Part shown: in pieces, positions 58,187-59,221 of the stretch
Layout of the letters: each line of letters begins with the position of its first letter
Numbering within the stretch: position 1 is the first letter of the stretch
NCBI GenBank assembly: GCA_024402405.1
Contig: JAKSTW010000007.1
Location: 1 to 59,221, forward strand
DNA: 59,221 nucleotides
Reading direction: 5' to 3'
Origin: Spirochaetia bacterium
GTDB lineage: Bacteria; Spirochaetota; Spirochaetia; CADAEX01
Notes under the pieces: generated by a model
Seen by the model: the letters and a program-made list of their open reading frames with translations, nothing else
Database searches by the model: none
What the model was told of the DNA's origin: nothing
Position numbers and translations under genes: made by a program

Positions 58187-59056
58187 ATGAAAAGAATTTT
58201 ATATCTTCTGCTGGCACTGAGTCTGGTGCTGTTCTGCGGTATGATGCTCTCCTGCTCATCGGGCGGTGGCGGCGGAGACGATGATGACGAAGGCAGCCAG
58301 CTTTCGTATCTGTGCTTCACAGCCAATGCTGACAGCAGTTCGATCACAACCAAGGTTGAGGGAGCGGTAGAGCCTCTTCCAGCGCTGGAGTATTCCACAG
58401 ATGGTGAGAACTGGGCAGATTTTGTCGTTGGGGATACGAAAGTATCACTGAACAAAGATGAGAAGGTGTATCTGAGGGCAAAGGGCACGAATGATACATT
58501 CTCAAAGAATGTTTTAAATTTTATATACTTTGCCATGGAAGGAAGCATAGCAGCCAGCGGCAGCATAATGAGCCTGCTGGACAGCACTTGCCAGTCAAAG
58601 GAAATACCATGTGATTGCTGCTTTGTTTGTTTGTTCGGAAACTGCAGCAGTCTGACCAGTGCACCTGTACTGCCTGCAACGACACTGGCTGATGGCTGCT
58701 ATATGTATATGTTCGAAGACTGCAGCAGTCTGACCAGTGCACCTGCACTGCCGGCAATGACACTGGCTGATTATTGCTATGAAAGTATGTTCGCAGGCTG
58801 CAGCAGTCTGACCAGTGCACCTGTACTGCCTGCAACGACACTGGCTGATGACTGCTATATATATATGTTCGAAGACTGCAGCAGTCTGACCAGTGTAGAA
58901 GTTGCATTCACTTACTGGAACGTAAGTGGCAATTCAACATTTTGTTGGCTTGCTGGTGTGAGCTCCACAGGCACATTCACATGTCCGAGCGGGTTTGATA
59001 CCAGCACAAGAGATGTACATCATATTCCGTCTGACTGGACTGTAGTGACAAAATAA
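58187..59056 (+). CDS. repeat-bearing surface lipoprotein, short paralogue
   Basis: The 289-residue lipoprotein is a close paralogue of the preceding gene: the first 30 codons are nearly the same, including MLSC (Cys23) and a glycine tether, followed by the same beta-rich domain. It has three complete 26-residue repeats (residues 153-230) and a truncated fourth, and ends in the same HIPSDWTV domain. Aspartates replace several tether and repeat positions (LADDCY, MFEDCSS). GAGGGAAG precedes the ATG. A short TTTGTTTGTTTG run lies in its coding sequence just before the repeats. Probable surface protein. Confidence 0.87.
   Translation: MKRILYLLLALSLVLFCGMMLSCSSGGGGGDDDDEGSQLSYLCFTANADSSSITTKVEGAVEPLPALEYSTDGENWADFVVGDTKVSLNKDEKVYLRAKGTNDTFSKNVLNFIYFAMEGSIAASGSIMSLLDSTCQSKEIPCDCCFVCLFGNCSSLTSAPVLPATTLADGCYMYMFEDCSSLTSAPALPAMTLADYCYESMFAGCSSLTSAPVLPATTLADDCYIYMFEDCSSLTSVEVAFTYWNVSGNSTFCWLAGVSSTGTFTCPSGFDTSTRDVHHIPSDWTVVTK
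58643..58876 (+). repeat. three tandem 78-bp coding repeats
   Basis: Three units homologous to those at 57441-57908. Units one and three are nearly identical, differing mostly at LADGCYMY versus LADDCYIY, suggesting recent duplication. Confidence 0.9.
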
Positions 59057-59080
59057 TCACAGCTTATACTGAATTCATGT

Positions 59081-59112
59081 CCCATCCGGTATTGTCCGGG
59101 TGGGATTTTTTT
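59081..59112 (+). terminator. terminator-like hairpin repeat, copy 3
   Basis: CCCATCCGG, a TATTGT loop and CCGGGTGGG are followed by ATTTTTTTT. It ends the lipoprotein pair. Confidence 0.88.
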
Positions 59113-59114
59113 TG

Positions 59115-59140
59115 TCTGCTGTTGCCGCTGAAGATCTTGC
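59115..59140 (+). repeat. 26-nt dispersed repeat, copy 2
   Basis: Matches 37240-37265 at 25 of 26 positions. Here it lies immediately after the T run of the hairpin. The remaining 80 bp to the window end show no feature. Confidence 0.7.
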
Positions 59141-59221
59141 ATGCTTTCTATGAAATATGATGATATATCACATTTAATATCTTGATGAACTGTTTATAGG
59201 CTTACAGCAGCATCTATATTT

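Noticed and set aside
57441-58876. CRISPR-like regular repeats
   Set aside because: The 78-bp period is the coding repeat of lipoproteins, in frame and without unique spacers.
58521-58907. 128-codon minus-strand repeat protein
   Set aside because: It is the antisense reading of the lipoprotein repeats.

Overview
The window looks like the chromosome of a host-associated or gut spirochete of the Treponema type. Several features point there: the gene order rpsB-tsf-frr-uppS-cdsA-rseP; an ATP-type phosphofructokinase combining GGDGT with PKTIDND; GTP-dependent PEP carboxykinase; relaxed spirochete lipoboxes followed by Ser/Gly tethers; a CpXC protein; a TraB/PrgY protein; and cysteine-containing leucine-rich-repeat lipoproteins. 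The genus assignment is inference from remembered gene content, not a database match. I read 52 protein genes and one tRNA gene. The coding is dense and strands alternate in short operons.

Layout. 0.1-7.5 kb: a 981-residue Cache/MFS-like membrane protein, pckG, a sodium:neurotransmitter-symporter-type transporter and an exported barrel-like protein. 7.5-20.6 kb: gpmI with a pseudouridine synthase, cysE, dgt, a nitroreductase, the trxB-nagZ-GNAT operon, the lpoB-COG3014-queH operon, yjjG-nfo and an RRM protein. 20.6-35.7 kb: a ThrE-like exporter, initiator tRNA, the nadE-guaD-radical SAM operon, an aminotransferase with a TraB protein, radA diverging from rmuC, a HAD phosphatase, pgcA, a large unknown lipoprotein and a DnaQ-like exonuclease. 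35.7-47.9 kb: phosphofructokinase, mnmE-mnmG-rsmG, ilvB-ilvN-NlpC/P60, a DEAD-box helicase and gpsA. 47.9-55.5 kb: a long minus-strand operon from rpsB through tsf, frr, uppS, cdsA, rseP and a CpXC gene to a DHH phosphoesterase, with maf just upstream. 55.5-59.2 kb: an accessory island with an Rpn-type PD-(D/E)XK nuclease/transposase, a (CAAA)8 tract and two tandem repeat-bearing surface lipoproteins.

The most interesting signal is architectural. Promoters are unusually readable (TTGnnn, 17 bp, TAnnnT). At about a dozen first-in-operon genes the -10 hexamer ends only 6-9 nt before the ATG and no Shine-Dalgarno sequence is present, so their mRNAs should be leaderless or nearly so. Genes inside operons, and another promoter class, carry good Shine-Dalgarno sequences. 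rpsB is the opposite extreme, with a predicted leader of about 95 nt containing hairpins. Six convergent gene pairs overlap at their 3' ends by 4-38 bp without a terminator between them, two of them sharing 4-nt palindromic stops (CTAG, TTAA). Non-AUG starts (CTG for nagZ, TTG for two others) occur; the nagZ CTG start restores a signal peptide that the first ATG would cut off.

Functionally this is core metabolism and information processing: lower glycolysis and gluconeogenesis, serine-to-cysteine and acetolactate synthesis, tRNA modification, translation factors, isoprenoid/phospholipid precursors and envelope maturation. One end of the window holds a potentially phase-variable surface-antigen locus.
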